A DNA stretch of 48,626 nucleotides from an uncultured Oscillospiraceae bacterium (GCA_934569045.1 CAKTJX010000017.1:1-48626); one strand, 5' to 3'; counted from the first letter of the stretch, positions 6,751 through 16,082 are shown. Program-made: numbers and translations. Notes: a model not told the origin generated them from the letters alone.

Positions 6751-8178
6751 TTACTTCTGCGCCTGAATTAGGTTGCGGTAGAACCGCACCGCGCCCGGCA
6801 GGCAGTTGTATTCGATGTTTTCATTCAGGCCGTGCATGCTGCCCAGCTGCTCCGGGCCGTAGATGACGGGGGAGAAGCGGATGCAGTTCTTGCACACCGG
6901 GGCGTAGAACCGGGCATCCGTGCCGCCGGTTACCGCATAGGGGGACACCGGCAGGCCGGGGAAGGTATCCCGGATGACCTGCTCCACCCGCTGGAAGGCC
7001 TCGCCGTGGATATCCACAGGGGTTGTGTAGTCGTTGCAGTAGAGCACGTCCATTTCCAGGCCGTGCTTCTCCGCAATGGCCCGGGTCAGCTTCAGGCTTT
7101 CCTCCGCCCCCTGGTGGGGAATGAAGCGCATATCCGCTCCCACTGTGGCGGCTTGGGGCAGCACATTGTAGGCATCGGAGCCGGTCTGCACCGTAAAGGC
7201 CATGGTGGTTTTCAGCATGGCCCCGGCCTGGGGGCTGATGGCAGGCATGACGGCAGTCAGAAGGGGCTTGAAGAGCCACAGATTCCCGAAGAGATACCTT
7301 AGACCGAAGGAGCCGTAGGGAGCCAGACGCTGGAACATGGCGGTGACCTCCGGCAGAAACTGCTTGCGGAAGGGGCTGTGGTCCTCCATCTCCCGTACAA
7401 AGGCAGCCAGACGGGGGATGGGGGTGTTCTTTCCGGGGGCGCTGGCGTGGCCGCCGGCGCTGCGGGCGGTGAACTTAACGTTTGCCTTGCCCTTTTCAAA
7501 TACGCCAACCATGGCGAAGTTGCCGGGAATACCGCTGATGGGCTCCCGGATGATGCCGCCGCCCTCGTCGCACAGCAGGAACAGCTCTACGCCCCGGCGC
7601 TGCAGCTCCGCCACCAGCTTGGGCGCGCCGTCGCCGCCCCACTCCTCCGTGCAGGAGGAGGCCAGGTACACATCCTGCTCCGGGGTTATCCCCTCGGCAA
7701 GCAGCTGCTCCACCGCCTCAAAGAAGGCCATGACGCTGCACTTGGTGTCGCCGGTGCCCCGGCCATAGACCTTGCCATCGGCAATGTCCCCGGAGAAGGG
7801 GGCATGGTCCCACTTGCCCTCCGCCGGAACCACGTCCTGGTGGCTCATGAGCAGAATGGGCTTGTCGTGGTGTTTGCCCTCCCAGTAAAAGAGAAGGTTG
7901 CCGTCAATCTCCGTCTTTTGGAGCTGGGAGAAGACTCTGGGGAACAGCTCCTCCAGAACCTTGTGGAAGCCCCGGAATTTCTCCGCCTCCTGGGTGTCGG
8001 CATGGGAGGTGGTGTCATACTGCACCATTTTGGAGAGCTTTTTGGCCAGACGCAGGCTCTCCTCCTCGGATTCGTTCGGCGCGTATTCCGCCTTTTTGGT
8101 GGGGGTCAGCAGGGTTTTGACCAGCGCGACCAGCAGAAGAAGCACAATCACGCCGGGAATCAGAAGCAGCCATTTCAT
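6751..8178 (-). CDS. M20 family metallopeptidase, membrane-anchored
   Basis: 475 residues. An N-terminal hydrophobic helix (about 2-24) is followed by a full M20/M28-type catalytic fold. Metal ligands and catalytic residues expected for M20 are visible: MSHQDVVP (His113, Asp115), GRGTGDTK (Asp144) and SSCTEEWGG (Glu178-Glu179). The later VTGGTDARFY supplies the distal metal-site region. The closest well-known relatives are carboxypeptidase-S/Gly-X type enzymes, so dipeptide or N-acyl-amino-acid hydrolysis is likely. The start overlaps the upstream gene by ATGA, implying translational coupling to two membrane proteins; together they look like an uptake-and-hydrolysis unit. Confidence 0.9.
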   Translation of the reverse strand: MKWLLLIPGVIVLLLLVALVKTLLTPTKKAEYAPNESEEESLRLAKKLSKMVQYDTTSHADTQEAEKFRGFHKVLEELFPRVFSQLQKTEIDGNLLFYWEGKHHDKPILLMSHQDVVPAEGKWDHAPFSGDIADGKVYGRGTGDTKCSVMAFFEAVEQLLAEGITPEQDVYLASSCTEEWGGDGAPKLVAELQRRGVELFLLCDEGGGIIREPISGIPGNFAMVGVFEKGKANVKFTARSAGGHASAPGKNTPIPRLAAFVREMEDHSPFRKQFLPEVTAMFQRLAPYGSFGLRYLFGNLWLFKPLLTAVMPAISPQAGAMLKTTMAFTVQTGSDAYNVLPQAATVGADMRFIPHQGAEESLKLTRAIAEKHGLEMDVLYCNDYTTPVDIHGEAFQRVEQVIRDTFPGLPVSPYAVTGGTDARFYAPVCKNCIRFSPVIYGPEQLGSMHGLNENIEYNCLPGAVRFYRNLIQAQK

Positions 8179-8882
8179 ACGTTTTCCTCCTCTTTTTTGT
8201 CCTTCATCTGATGCAGGCCCTTCCGGTATTCCAGGAAGGCAAAGCCAATGGCAATGGCGCCGCTGGGCAGAATCATCATGCTGGTGGAGCCCGTCAGGCT
8301 GGGTACCAGGATAAACAGCAGGCTCATAATGCCAAGGGGCAGCATGGCCAGCTTCAGGTGGTGCCGGTAATACTTATAGGCCATGGCCCCGAACAGGGCG
8401 GGAACCACATTCTGGAAAGCCGGCTGCAAAGCGGGGCTCTCCAGCACCGGCCGCAGAGGGGTCAGGGCTGCCACACCGACTGCCAGCACCAGAATGGTCA
8501 CCAGGGAGGAGGTGGCAATGGAAATGGTGGAGATCACCTCATTTTCCTTGGTGCCGGTTTTGGCCCCCACCATGTCCCGGGCGTTGACGGCGCAGGGAAT
8601 CTTCATATTGATCAGATTGCCGGTGATGAAGCCTAGGTACCCGCCGCCGGAGCCCAGCATGGGGGTATAGATCAGAAATTCCGCAATGCAGCTGATAGCC
8701 CACACCAGCCCTACGGAGAAGAAGGCCTTGGCAGCGGCCCTCAGGTCCGGGTAGGCTCCCAGATAGCGTCCAATGAGGAACGGCGCGCCCACCAGCAGGA
8801 TCAGGGTAACGGTGCTGCTGACCTTACCGATGATGTGGGTAACCCGGCTGTAGCGGGCCCAGAGTTCGTTTTTCTCGTCCAT
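8175..8882 (-). CDS. Polytopic membrane protein, partner of DUF5058
   Basis: 235 residues with about six hydrophobic segments, and a GSGGGYLGFITGN loop followed by MKIPCAVNARDM (about 95-120). A charged, Lys/Glu-rich C-terminus (DKKEEE) probably faces the cytoplasm. A good ribosome binding site (GAGGGA) precedes the ATG. I recognise it only as a conserved membrane protein found next to DUF5058 genes; transport of peptides or amino-acid conjugates is inferred from the coupled M20 peptidase. Confidence 0.78.
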   Translation of the reverse strand: MDEKNELWARYSRVTHIIGKVSSTVTLILLVGAPFLIGRYLGAYPDLRAAAKAFFSVGLVWAISCIAEFLIYTPMLGSGGGYLGFITGNLINMKIPCAVNARDMVGAKTGTKENEVISTISIATSSLVTILVLAVGVAALTPLRPVLESPALQPAFQNVVPALFGAMAYKYYRHHLKLAMLPLGIMSLLFILVPSLTGSTSMMILPSGAIAIGFAFLEYRKGLHQMKDKKEEENV

Positions 8883-8895
8883 ATTGGTTCCCTCC

Positions 8896-9645
8896 TTATC
8901 GGATCAGGCCCACGGCCACCGCCGCGGCCATGCCCAGCAGCATACTCAGGGCGATGGAGAAGTTTTCAATCCAGTCCATGTGCTTCTTTTCGGACAGTAC
9001 GGTCAGCACCCCCATGACCAGGGCGGACACCGCCGCCACCACCAGGGGCATCCAGTCCCCCCGGAAGGCGAAGAGCCCCTCGCCGGAGACAAAGTCTCCC
9101 AGGTAGCTGCCGATGTAGGTGCTCACCAGGCCGATGAACATAGCGGTCATGGCCTGATCCGCAAAGCCCATGTGCTTGCCCGCCGCGGAGGTGGTGAGCT
9201 TTTCGGAATACTTCTTATTAAAGAAGATGGACAGCAGCATCCCCCACATGATGCATACACTCATCAGCAGAGCGATGGTGGAAAAACCGGAGGCGGTCAT
9301 TTCCGCGGCGGAAAGGGTTTTCATCCCCACCTGCTCCGCCGCCACCTGGGCCGCCTGGGCCTCGTAGTGCAGGGCGCCGATGACCGACAGCCGCAGCCAG
9401 GGCCAGGGAATGCCCAGGCTCCCCGCCAGGGCGATGACCCCCAGAAGAATGCCCACGCTGGGCAGCACCGAAAAGGTGGCGCTGGAAATGATCACCCGCC
9501 GCAGCTTGGCCCGATCCATCCCCAGCTGAATGCCTACCCGGTAGGCCCGGACCAGAAACACCACGCAGACCAGCGCCACAAAGGCAATGATGCCGCCGCA
9601 GATGGCATAGAGCGTGGGGCTGTTCAGCTTTTCCAAAATTGACAT
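8896..9645 (-). CDS. DUF5058 family membrane protein
   Basis: 249 residues. Start at ATG 9645 (MSILEKLNS), preceded by AGGGAGAG. Helices are predictable from hydrophobic runs at about 15-38, 58-80, 110-135, 150-175, 190-210 and 225-248, with conserved-looking stretches RVIISSATFSVLPSVGI and HYEAQAAQVA. It is the first gene of a three-gene operon with the 235-residue membrane protein 13 nt downstream and the M20 peptidase. A two-component permease is a reasonable hypothesis; no ATPase subunit is present nearby. Confidence 0.8.
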   Translation of the reverse strand: MSILEKLNSPTLYAICGGIIAFVALVCVVFLVRAYRVGIQLGMDRAKLRRVIISSATFSVLPSVGILLGVIALAGSLGIPWPWLRLSVIGALHYEAQAAQVAAEQVGMKTLSAAEMTASGFSTIALLMSVCIMWGMLLSIFFNKKYSEKLTTSAAGKHMGFADQAMTAMFIGLVSTYIGSYLGDFVSGEGLFAFRGDWMPLVVAAVSALVMGVLTVLSEKKHMDWIENFSIALSMLLGMAAAVAVGLIR

Positions 9646-9697
9646 GTCTTTTCTCTCCCTCCAATGACTTCCAGACAAGAAGCGGATTTCTTCCTTG

Positions 9698-9725
9698 ATT
9701 GTACCACGGCTGGGTTAAAATGCAA
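9698..9725 (-). promoter_or_regulatory. Promoter of the DUF5058-M20 operon
   Basis: TTGCAT-N16-TACAAT on the - strand, about 50 nt upstream of the start. Confidence 0.6.
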
Positions 9726-9774
9726 GAAGAAAAGCGCTTTCCTGCAAAGAACAACGGCAGCGGAAACATAAGAA

Positions 9775-9818
9775 CCGGGGCAGAACCGTAGAAATGCGAT
9801 TCTGCCCCGGCTGTTTTT
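9775..9818. terminator. Terminator after the glycosyltransferase operon
   Basis: The 11-bp stem CCGGGGCAGAA/TTCTGCCCCGG has a T-rich flank on both strands. It most likely ends the leftward glycosyltransferase transcript. Confidence 0.7.
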
Positions 9819-9856
9819 GCGGGAAGATGGAAGCGTGGTATCTTGCAGCGGCCCCG

Positions 9857-10792
9857 TTACAGCTTCTTCCGCTTCTCCTCTGCCACGCGGATCAGGTTGA
9901 GCTCGAAATCCTGGCGGTTCTTCTGGCGGATGGTTTCCAGGATCAGCCCGGAGAACAGGGATTGGAGGGAGGCCATGACGGTGAAGCCGCAGACGATCAG
10001 GGTGGGGAAGTTGGGCACCAGCCCGGTGTGGGCGTAGGTGTTCAGCACGGGGATGAAGAACAGGGCGGACAGCAGGAAGAGCACCGCCGCGATGAGGCCG
10101 AAGAACCCCATGGGCTTGTAAACTCGGTAGAGCCGGGCAATGGTTCGCAGGACCTTGAAGCCGTCGGAGTAGGTGTTCAGCTTGGAGACGCTGCCCTCCG
10201 GCCGGTCCCGGTAGGTGATGACCACATTTTCCAGGTGCATATTGGCGTTGACGGCGTGAATGCTCATTTCTGTCTCGATTTCAAAGCCCTTGGAGATCAC
10301 CGGGAAGGTCTTGACAAATTCATAGCTGAAGGCCCGGTAGCCGGTCATGATGTCCTTGATGTTGTTGCGGAACAGCAGCTGAATGCTGCCCCGGACCAGC
10401 CGGTTGCCCAGGTTGTGGAAGGGACGGGTGTTCTCCGTAAAATAGGTGGAGGACAGCCGGTCACCCACCACCATATCCGCCTGTTTTTCCAGAACCAGCC
10501 GGGCCATTTCCGGGGCGCTTTCGGCGGGGTAGGTGTCGTCTCCATCGGCCATGATGTAGCACTGGGCATCGATCTCCCGGAACATCCGGCGGATCACGTT
10601 GCCCTTGCCCTGCATGTACTCATTGCGCACCACGGCCCCGGCCTTGGCGGCAAGCTCGGCGGTGCGGTCTGTGGAATTGTTGTTGTAGACATAGACCACG
10701 GCCTCTGGCAGCACCCGGCGGAAGTCCGAGACCACCTTTTCCACGGTTTTTTCCTCATTGTAGCAGGGAATCAGAACGGCGATTTTATCCAT
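9857..10792 (-). CDS. Glycosyltransferase family 2 with C-terminal membrane helices
   Basis: 311 residues from ATG 10792 (AAAGGAG upstream). MDKIAVLIPCYNEE opens a GT-A fold; MADGDDTYP (81-89) gives the DxD metal/nucleotide-binding motif. The fold ends near residue 215, then two hydrophobic helices (about 235-258 and 268-292) precede a basic tail. This is the dolichyl/undecaprenyl-phosphate mannosyl- or glucosyltransferase (DPM1/GtrB-like) layout: sugar transfer from a nucleotide sugar to a polyprenyl phosphate at the inner membrane face. It overlaps by 8 nt the gene for a large membrane protein that may use the lipid-linked sugar. Confidence 0.9.
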   Translation of the reverse strand: MDKIAVLIPCYNEEKTVEKVVSDFRRVLPEAVVYVYNNNSTDRTAELAAKAGAVVRNEYMQGKGNVIRRMFREIDAQCYIMADGDDTYPAESAPEMARLVLEKQADMVVGDRLSSTYFTENTRPFHNLGNRLVRGSIQLLFRNNIKDIMTGYRAFSYEFVKTFPVISKGFEIETEMSIHAVNANMHLENVVITYRDRPEGSVSKLNTYSDGFKVLRTIARLYRVYKPMGFFGLIAAVLFLLSALFFIPVLNTYAHTGLVPNFPTLIVCGFTVMASLQSLFSGLILETIRQKNRQDFELNLIRVAEEKRKKL

Positions 10793-12074
10793 GTTGGCAA
10801 GGCTCCTTTGGAAATTGTAGGGAGAAGCTGACAAAGGCGGCCAGGGCAAAAACAGCGGCCGAGAGGTTCCGGTGGGTCATCCAGTAGTGCACCATGGAGT
10901 GGTTCCGCACCAGAAAATACCACACAAAGGGCACCAGAAACACCAGGCACAGCCCAACGGTCTGCCCGGCCTGGGGCCGCAGGCGGCCATGGCGGCCGAT
11001 CAGCAGACAGAGAAGAACCGCTATGATCAGCAGCAGCACCAGAATTCCGGCGGCGCTGCCATAGACGGACAGATTTTTCCAGGCCACGGCAAAAAAGCCC
11101 GCGCTGCCGCTGCCCTCGTTTCCGGCGATCTGGCCGCCGGAACGGTACTGGGCCTGGGAGACGGCCTCGGAGAGCACGTTTTCCCCGGTGATCAGGCTGG
11201 CGGCCAGCCATTTTCCGGCCCACATCCCGCCGTAGCCAAAGGCCCAGGCAGCGCCGGAGCCCACCGCACGGGCAAGAGTCGTCCTGGCATCCTGCTTTCC
11301 CATGACCACCTGAACCCCCAGGCACAGCCCCACCGCCGCGGCGGGGTAGGTCAAAAAGTCAAAGAAGGCGGTGTCGATGCCGAGAAACAGGAATAGCCCA
11401 TACCCCCATTGCTTTTCCCAGCTCTTCAGGGCCAGCATGGCGATCAGAAAAACAAGGGTCAGAAGATAGATGCTGGAATATTGCAGGCTCAGGGCCGTGG
11501 ACACCGGGTTCAGGCTGAGAAAGGCCAGGGCCAGGGGCACCGCCAGCCGCAGCCCGCCCCGGCGGAAGCTGAGAATCAGCAGGGCAAACAGCAGCAAAAA
11601 CTGAACTGCCATATCCATGGTGCGGATCTGGGAGAGGTTAAAAAAGAGCATCAGGGGTTTTAGCAGCAGCAGATAGCCGTTCCAGTACCGGGCGTAGGAT
11701 ACCACCGGGCCCTCGTGCACGCCGTAGACGTAGCGGATCAGGGACTCCTGGGGGTTCCATTTCTCCGGGAAGAACTCCACCCGGTTATTGCGCATGGCCT
11801 CCTGCAGGGCGCTGCCGCTGGGGATGTAGACGGCGGTTTGCAGCATGATGGTGTCGGTGTAGCCATCCAGGCGGGTGGAGGCATCGTCAGGCGGGGCCCA
11901 GTAGAAGCTGCCGCCTTCATTTTCCAGAATGGGGATGCTCTCGTCAGCCTTGGTCAGCATCCGGCCCGTGGGCAGCAGGTACACGCAGGTCATGGCGGCC
12001 ACCCCCAGCAGGATGGAGAGCAGCAGACACACAAGGCAGAGGAGGAAGGGCTTCCCCCGGGATTTCAGAGTCAT
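10785..12074 (-). CDS. Large polytopic membrane protein, GtrC/GT-C-like candidate
   Basis: 429 residues. ATG 12074 is used because GGAAAGGA lies upstream and the earlier ATG at 12113 overlaps the promoter -10 box. One N-terminal helix (about 12-34) is followed by an extracellular segment of roughly 90 residues and then about nine more hydrophobic helices. No catalytic motif is certain. The partner GT2 enzyme and the topology suggest a GT-C type transferase or flippase that decorates a surface polymer; this is inference from context. Confidence 0.75.
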   Translation of the reverse strand: MTLKSRGKPFLLCLVCLLLSILLGVAAMTCVYLLPTGRMLTKADESIPILENEGGSFYWAPPDDASTRLDGYTDTIMLQTAVYIPSGSALQEAMRNNRVEFFPEKWNPQESLIRYVYGVHEGPVVSYARYWNGYLLLLKPLMLFFNLSQIRTMDMAVQFLLLFALLILSFRRGGLRLAVPLALAFLSLNPVSTALSLQYSSIYLLTLVFLIAMLALKSWEKQWGYGLFLFLGIDTAFFDFLTYPAAAVGLCLGVQVVMGKQDARTTLARAVGSGAAWAFGYGGMWAGKWLAASLITGENVLSEAVSQAQYRSGGQIAGNEGSGSAGFFAVAWKNLSVYGSAAGILVLLLIIAVLLCLLIGRHGRLRPQAGQTVGLCLVFLVPFVWYFLVRNHSMVHYWMTHRNLSAAVFALAAFVSFSLQFPKEPCQHG

Positions 12075-12111
12075 AGGACGTTGGTTCCTTTCCAAATGGT
12101 GCGTTTTTCTC

Positions 12112-12140
12112 ATTATAGCATAGCCGGACGCAAAAAACCA
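12112..12140 (-). promoter_or_regulatory. Promoter of the GT2 operon
   Basis: TGGTTT-N17-TATAAT on the - strand: a perfect -10 box with a poor -35, about 38 nt before the start at 12074. Confidence 0.5.
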
Positions 12141-12262
12141 GCCTGTTTCGGGGAAAAGCCCGCCTCTTTTCCGGCGGCTTCCTTTGGAGGGGCAGGCAGG
12201 GAAACTTGAACAATACTGTCAAAGATCGGCACCGGTGCCTTCTCTTTTTTGCTGAATTTTAC

Positions 12263-12291
12263 TTGACAATTGTCTTTCCGGCAGATACAAT
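12263..12291 (+). promoter_or_regulatory. Strong promoter of rny
   Basis: TTGACA-N17-TACAAT. A transcript from here has a leader of about 180 nt before the rny start at 12480. Confidence 0.8.
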
Positions 12292-12297
12292 AAGATG

Positions 12298-12470
12298 TAA
12301 CGTGAGCTGTGCCCATTTCGGCACGGCTCCATTACCGGCGCATGAGCCGGGGTATGCGTTTTGCGCCTTGTGGCGTTTTGCGATAGATTGGCGGTTTGCC
12401 AAAATAAGCTCAATTTCACATGGAACGATCCGCAGCCCTCCTGCGCCTATTTTTACGGAAGGAGGTGCGT
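12298..12470 (+). promoter_or_regulatory. Structured 5' leader of rny
   Basis: Successive hairpins are visible: GAGC-GTGCC/GGCAC-GCTC, CCGGC/GCCGG, and TTGGC/GCCAA, followed by the AAGGAGGT ribosome binding site. I recognise no known riboswitch signature. An autoregulatory leader cleaved by RNase Y itself is a hypothesis. Confidence 0.45.
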
Positions 12471-12479
12471 TGTGGAATT

Positions 12480-14030
12480 ATGGAATGGTATACGATTTTA
12501 GCAATCGTTCTGGGCATTCTGCTGGGTCTCGCGGCCAGCTTTGCCGCCGGTATCCTGTATCGGAAGAAGGTGGCGGAGCGGGAGATCGGCTCTGCGGAGG
12601 CAGAGGCCACCCGCCTGATCAATGAGGCCATCCGAAACGGGGAAAACCGGAAAAAGGAAATGCTGCTGGAGGCCAAGGACGAAATCCATAAATCCCGCAC
12701 AGAAAACGACAGAGAAGTCAAAGAGCGCCGTGCCGAACTGACAAAGCAGGAACGCCGGCTTGAGCAAAAAGAGACCACCCTGGACAAGAAGACCGAAGCC
12801 TTCGAGCGGAAGGAAGAGGACCTGAACAAGCGCCTGGAAAAACTGGCGCAGACCCAGGCAGAAGCGGATCAGATCCGCCAGAAGCAGCTGGAGACCCTGG
12901 AACAGCTCTCTGGGCTGACCCAGGATCAGGCAAAGCAGTATCTGCTGGACAGCATTGAAAACGACGTCCGCCATGAGGCCGCTATGAAGATCAAGGAGAT
13001 CGAGCAGCAGCTGAAGGACGAGGCGGAGGAGAAGGGCCGGGAGATCATTGCCACGGCCATCCAGCGCTGTGCCGCCGACCACGCCGCCGAGACCACCGTC
13101 TCCGTGGTGCCCCTGCCCAACGACGAGATGAAGGGCCGCATCATTGGCCGGGAGGGCCGGAACATCCGGACCCTGGAGACCATCACCGGTGTGGACCTGA
13201 TTATCGACGATACGCCGGAGGCCATCACCGTCTCCAGCTTCGATCCCGTCCGCCGGGAGGTTGCCCGGCTGGCCCTGGAGAAGCTGATTGTGGACGGCCG
13301 CATCCACCCCACCCGCATCGAGGATATGGTGGAAAAGGCCCGCAAGGAAGTGGACCGCACCATCCGGGAGGAGGGCGAACGGGCCTGCTACGAAACCGGC
13401 GTGCACAACCTGAACCCGGAGCTGATCAAGATTCTGGGCCGTCAGAAGTACCGTACCTCTTACGGGCAGAACGTGCTGAACCACTCCATCGAGGTTGCCC
13501 ACATTGCCGGCCTGATGGCCGCCGAGCTGGGCGTAGACGTGGCCCTGGCCAAGCGGGCAGGACTGCTGCATGACCTGGGCAAGGCCATCGACCATGAGGT
13601 GGAGGGCAGCCATGTACAGCTGGGCGCGGATCTTGCCCGGAAGTACAAGGAGAACCCCGTTGTTATCAACGCCATCGAGGCTCACCACGGCGACGTGGAG
13701 CCCAAGACCGTTATTGCCGTGCTGATTCAGGCGGCTGACGCCATTTCCGCCGCCCGCCCCGGCGCCCGCAGAGAGAACGTGGAGAATTATATCCGCCGTC
13801 TGCAAAAGCTGGAGGAGCTCACCGGCTCCTATCCCGGTGTGGAAAAGGCCTACGCCATCCAGGCCGGCCGGGAGGTCCGCATTATGGTCAAGCCGGAGGT
13901 TGTCTCCGAGGACAACATGATCCTGCTTGCCCGGGATATCGCCAAGAAGATCGAGGCCGAGCTGGAATACCCCGGCCAGATCAAGGTCAACGTGATCCGG
14001 GAAACCAAGGCTGTGGAGTTCGCAAAGTAA
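12480..14030 (+). CDS. rny: Ribonuclease Y
   Basis: 516 residues, the usual length. ATG 12480 gives the canonical N-terminus: a membrane helix (about 4-26), a long charged coiled-coil (30-205), a KH domain with [12 protein letters not shown] (219-230), and an HD domain with NHSIEVAHI (His335) and [10 protein letters not shown] (His364-Asp365), ending in a C-terminal domain. RNase Y is the membrane-tethered endoribonuclease that starts bulk mRNA decay in Firmicutes. AAGGAGG lies about 13 nt before the start, an unusually long spacing. The gene is monocistronic with its own strong promoter and ends in a stable hairpin. Confidence 0.97.
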   Translation: MEWYTILAIVLGILLGLAASFAAGILYRKKVAEREIGSAEAEATRLINEAIRNGENRKKEMLLEAKDEIHKSRTENDREVKERRAELTKQERRLEQKETTLDKKTEAFERKEEDLNKRLEKLAQTQAEADQIRQKQLETLEQLSGLTQDQAKQYLLDSIENDVRHEAAMKIKEIEQQLKDEAEEKGREIIATAIQRCAADHAAETTVSVVPLPNDEMKGRIIGREGRNIRTLETITGVDLIIDDTPEAITVSSFDPVRREVARLALEKLIVDGRIHPTRIEDMVEKARKEVDRTIREEGERACYETGVHNLNPELIKILGRQKYRTSYGQNVLNHSIEVAHIAGLMAAELGVDVALAKRAGLLHDLGKAIDHEVEGSHVQLGADLARKYKENPVVINAIEAHHGDVEPKTVIAVLIQAADAISAARPGARRENVENYIRRLQKLEELTGSYPGVEKAYAIQAGREVRIMVKPEVVSEDNMILLARDIAKKIEAELEYPGQIKVNVIRETKAVEFAK

Positions 14031-14036
14031 AAACAT

Positions 14037-14068
14037 TTGAGGCCGCCTGCAAGTGCAGACGGCCTCAA
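14037..14068 (+). terminator. Hairpin after rny
   Basis: TTGAGGCCG-c-CTGC / GCAG-a-CGGCCTCAA with a 4-nt loop: 13 paired bases and one mismatch. The T-tract is weak. Confidence 0.6.
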
Positions 14069-14081
14069 TTCTGCCTGTACA

Positions 14082-14239
14082 AAACGGGGCTGTTGCAAAA
14101 TAGGTGTTTTTGTAGGGGCGGCTACCAGCCGCCCGCGATCTCACGGAATTGTGCGCTTGATGGACGCACTCTATTCCGAAAGTCGGCGGGCGGCTAATAG
14201 CCGCCCCTACGGGTTTGCTATTTTGCAACAGCCCCGTTT
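14082..14239. mobile_element. MITE with perfect 22-bp terminal inverted repeats
   Basis: A 158-bp element. The ends 14082-14103 and 14218-14239 are perfect 22-bp inverted repeats (outer bases AAACGGGGCTG). Inside, a second inverted pair of 25 bp (14112-14136 and 14186-14210, two mismatches) contains the small palindrome GGGCGGCTA-xx-AGCCGCCC. It encodes no protein and sits between the convergent rny and DUF2207 genes. It has the structure of a non-autonomous transposable element. Confidence 0.85.
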
Positions 14240-14256
14240 GTAATCAAATCAGAAAA

Positions 14257-15990
14257 TCACCGGAATCGAACAGCCAGCCACTTTTCCAGCTCCATTTTTC
14301 GGGCCCGCTGGTCCATCCGCTTGACCAGATCCTGGTACAGCGCCTCCCAGTCCTCAATCTTCCGGCTCCCGTGGACGCGGGTGGCAAGGTACGGGCACTG
14401 GGGGAGCTTGCGCTTGCCGAAGGACTGGGTGAAGGGGTGCAGCACCCCAAGGGCCATGGCGTAGGGGGCCATCCGGAAATAGTATTCCGGGTCCGAGGCC
14501 AGCAGCCGCTGGACATCCTCGGCGGGGACGTGCTTGAGATAGTGCCGCAGGCCCCGGAGCTGAGCTACCTCATGGCGGTTCAGGTCCGTCCGGCGGCCGC
14601 CCCAGGCAGCAGGGAAGCCCAGCAGCACCTGCACCAGACACGCCAGGGCGGGAATCCACACAACCCCCGCAATCAGGCCCAGAATCAGCCAGACGGCGCA
14701 GGAAATGGCGGCGGCAATATAGCCGCTTTTGTTCCGGCCCATGGTGCAGAAGGCAGCCTTATGCATCTGCCAGGCGGTAATCAGAGCCAGAATGCCGAAA
14801 AGCAGGCTGAGCAGCACCTGTACGGCGACGATGGAGGTCATATTCATAGCCAGACAGATGCCGCAGAAGACCTGGCTGGCGCAGAGAATGTAGCGGTAGA
14901 TTTTCCGGCCCCGCTCGCTGGATTTGCAGATGGCCCCCTCGCCGGGAATCATGGCGGCGGTGCGCCGCAGGGCTTTGGCGTAGGCCAGGCTGGAGGCATC
15001 GATGACCCGCCGCTCTCCGAAGAGACCCCGGAAGGTGCGGACCTCAAACAGGCTCCGCTCGTTGCCCATGTCCATCCGCTTGTGCAGCAGAATCCGGCGG
15101 CCATCCACCTGAATCAGGATGTAGCCCAGCTGGGCCCAGCACAGCACCATCATGGTCAGATCGCCGCCGTTTAGGAAGAGACGGCAGCCCAGCTCTCCCG
15201 CGGTGATGCCCTCCGGCGGCAGGGTGCAGTCCTCCCGCTTGGCGGGGAAGGTCCGCAGAAAGATCAGCCAGTACAGCAGCGCCACCCCGGCTAGGGCCCC
15301 CATGGGGATCAGCTCCGGGTTGCCGGTGCGCTGATAGGTGCTGACGCCGGGGAACATATCCGGGGATACGGACAGGGACATGGACACGGATTCGTGGTCG
15401 TTAAAGCCATTTTTGGTGCTGCCGGTGAGCATATTGCCGTTGATCAGCAGGTTCAGCTCCGAGGCCAGACCGTTCTGCCGGTAGGTGCTGTAGAAATCCG
15501 GCGTCTGGGGGAAATCACCGGGAATGGTAATGGTGTAGGTCATGGCGCTGATGGGGTAGGAGAAGCCGCTGAGGATATCCAGATTCAGATTCAGGGTTTT
15601 CTTGTCCACAATCCCCTTGTCATCCACGGCCACGGTGACGATTTTTGGCAGGCTGTAGTTGATGGAGACCACATAGTCCCCTGCCTGTCCGCCGGTGACA
15701 CGGTTCAGGCTCACCATATTGTAGTTGCCGGACCGGGTGACGGTGGCAGAGGAGCCGTTGACGGTGATATTTGTAGCCTTGGCCGGCAGCGGGAAGACCA
15801 GATTGGCATCCGGCGCGTCCAGGTGCAGATTCATCTGTAAGGTCGCCAGGCAGTCGCCGTCCACATTGACGGTACAGGTAAAGTCCACCCGCGTGGCAGC
15901 GCTGACCGCGTCCGCCGGCAGACAGAAGAACGCCGCCGCCAGACAGCACACCAGCACCAGCATGGAAAATCGAACCGCGATTCGCTTCAA
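14257..15990 (-). CDS. DUF2207-like membrane protein
   Basis: 577 residues. The start is a TTG at 15990, directly after AGGAGGG; the first residues KRIAVRFSMLVLVCCLAAAFFC then form a clean signal sequence. Longer frames run into promoter and MITE sequence. A beta-rich extracellular domain (about 35-235) precedes one transmembrane helix near 250 and a cytoplasmic segment. A cluster of helices (about 385-510) and a charged C-terminus that contains YFRMAPYAMALGV follow. This order matches DUF2207/predicted membrane proteins of Firmicutes. Function is unknown. It is a single gene with its own promoter. Confidence 0.85.
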   Translation of the reverse strand: MKRIAVRFSMLVLVCCLAAAFFCLPADAVSAATRVDFTCTVNVDGDCLATLQMNLHLDAPDANLVFPLPAKATNITVNGSSATVTRSGNYNMVSLNRVTGGQAGDYVVSINYSLPKIVTVAVDDKGIVDKKTLNLNLDILSGFSYPISAMTYTITIPGDFPQTPDFYSTYRQNGLASELNLLINGNMLTGSTKNGFNDHESVSMSLSVSPDMFPGVSTYQRTGNPELIPMGALAGVALLYWLIFLRTFPAKREDCTLPPEGITAGELGCRLFLNGGDLTMMVLCWAQLGYILIQVDGRRILLHKRMDMGNERSLFEVRTFRGLFGERRVIDASSLAYAKALRRTAAMIPGEGAICKSSERGRKIYRYILCASQVFCGICLAMNMTSIVAVQVLLSLLFGILALITAWQMHKAAFCTMGRNKSGYIAAAISCAVWLILGLIAGVVWIPALACLVQVLLGFPAAWGGRRTDLNRHEVAQLRGLRHYLKHVPAEDVQRLLASDPEYYFRMAPYAMALGVLHPFTQSFGKRKLPQCPYLATRVHGSRKIEDWEALYQDLVKRMDQRARKMELEKWLAVRFR

Positions 15991-16027
15991 AGGAGCTCCC
16001 TCCTGTTGTCTAAGCATAATTTTTGCT

Positions 16028-16056
16028 ATTTTACCATGGAAAAGGGGAAAAAGCAA
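16028..16056 (-). promoter_or_regulatory. Promoter of the DUF2207 gene
   Basis: TTGCTT-N17-TAAAAT on the - strand. The expected transcript start near 16020 leaves a short leader to the TTG start at 15990. Confidence 0.55.
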
Positions 16057-16082
16057 GTCGGAAGTAAAGGAGGCTCTAGGGG

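Noticed and set aside
12498..14228. 576-codon reverse open frame
   Set aside because: Antisense of rny, running into the MITE.
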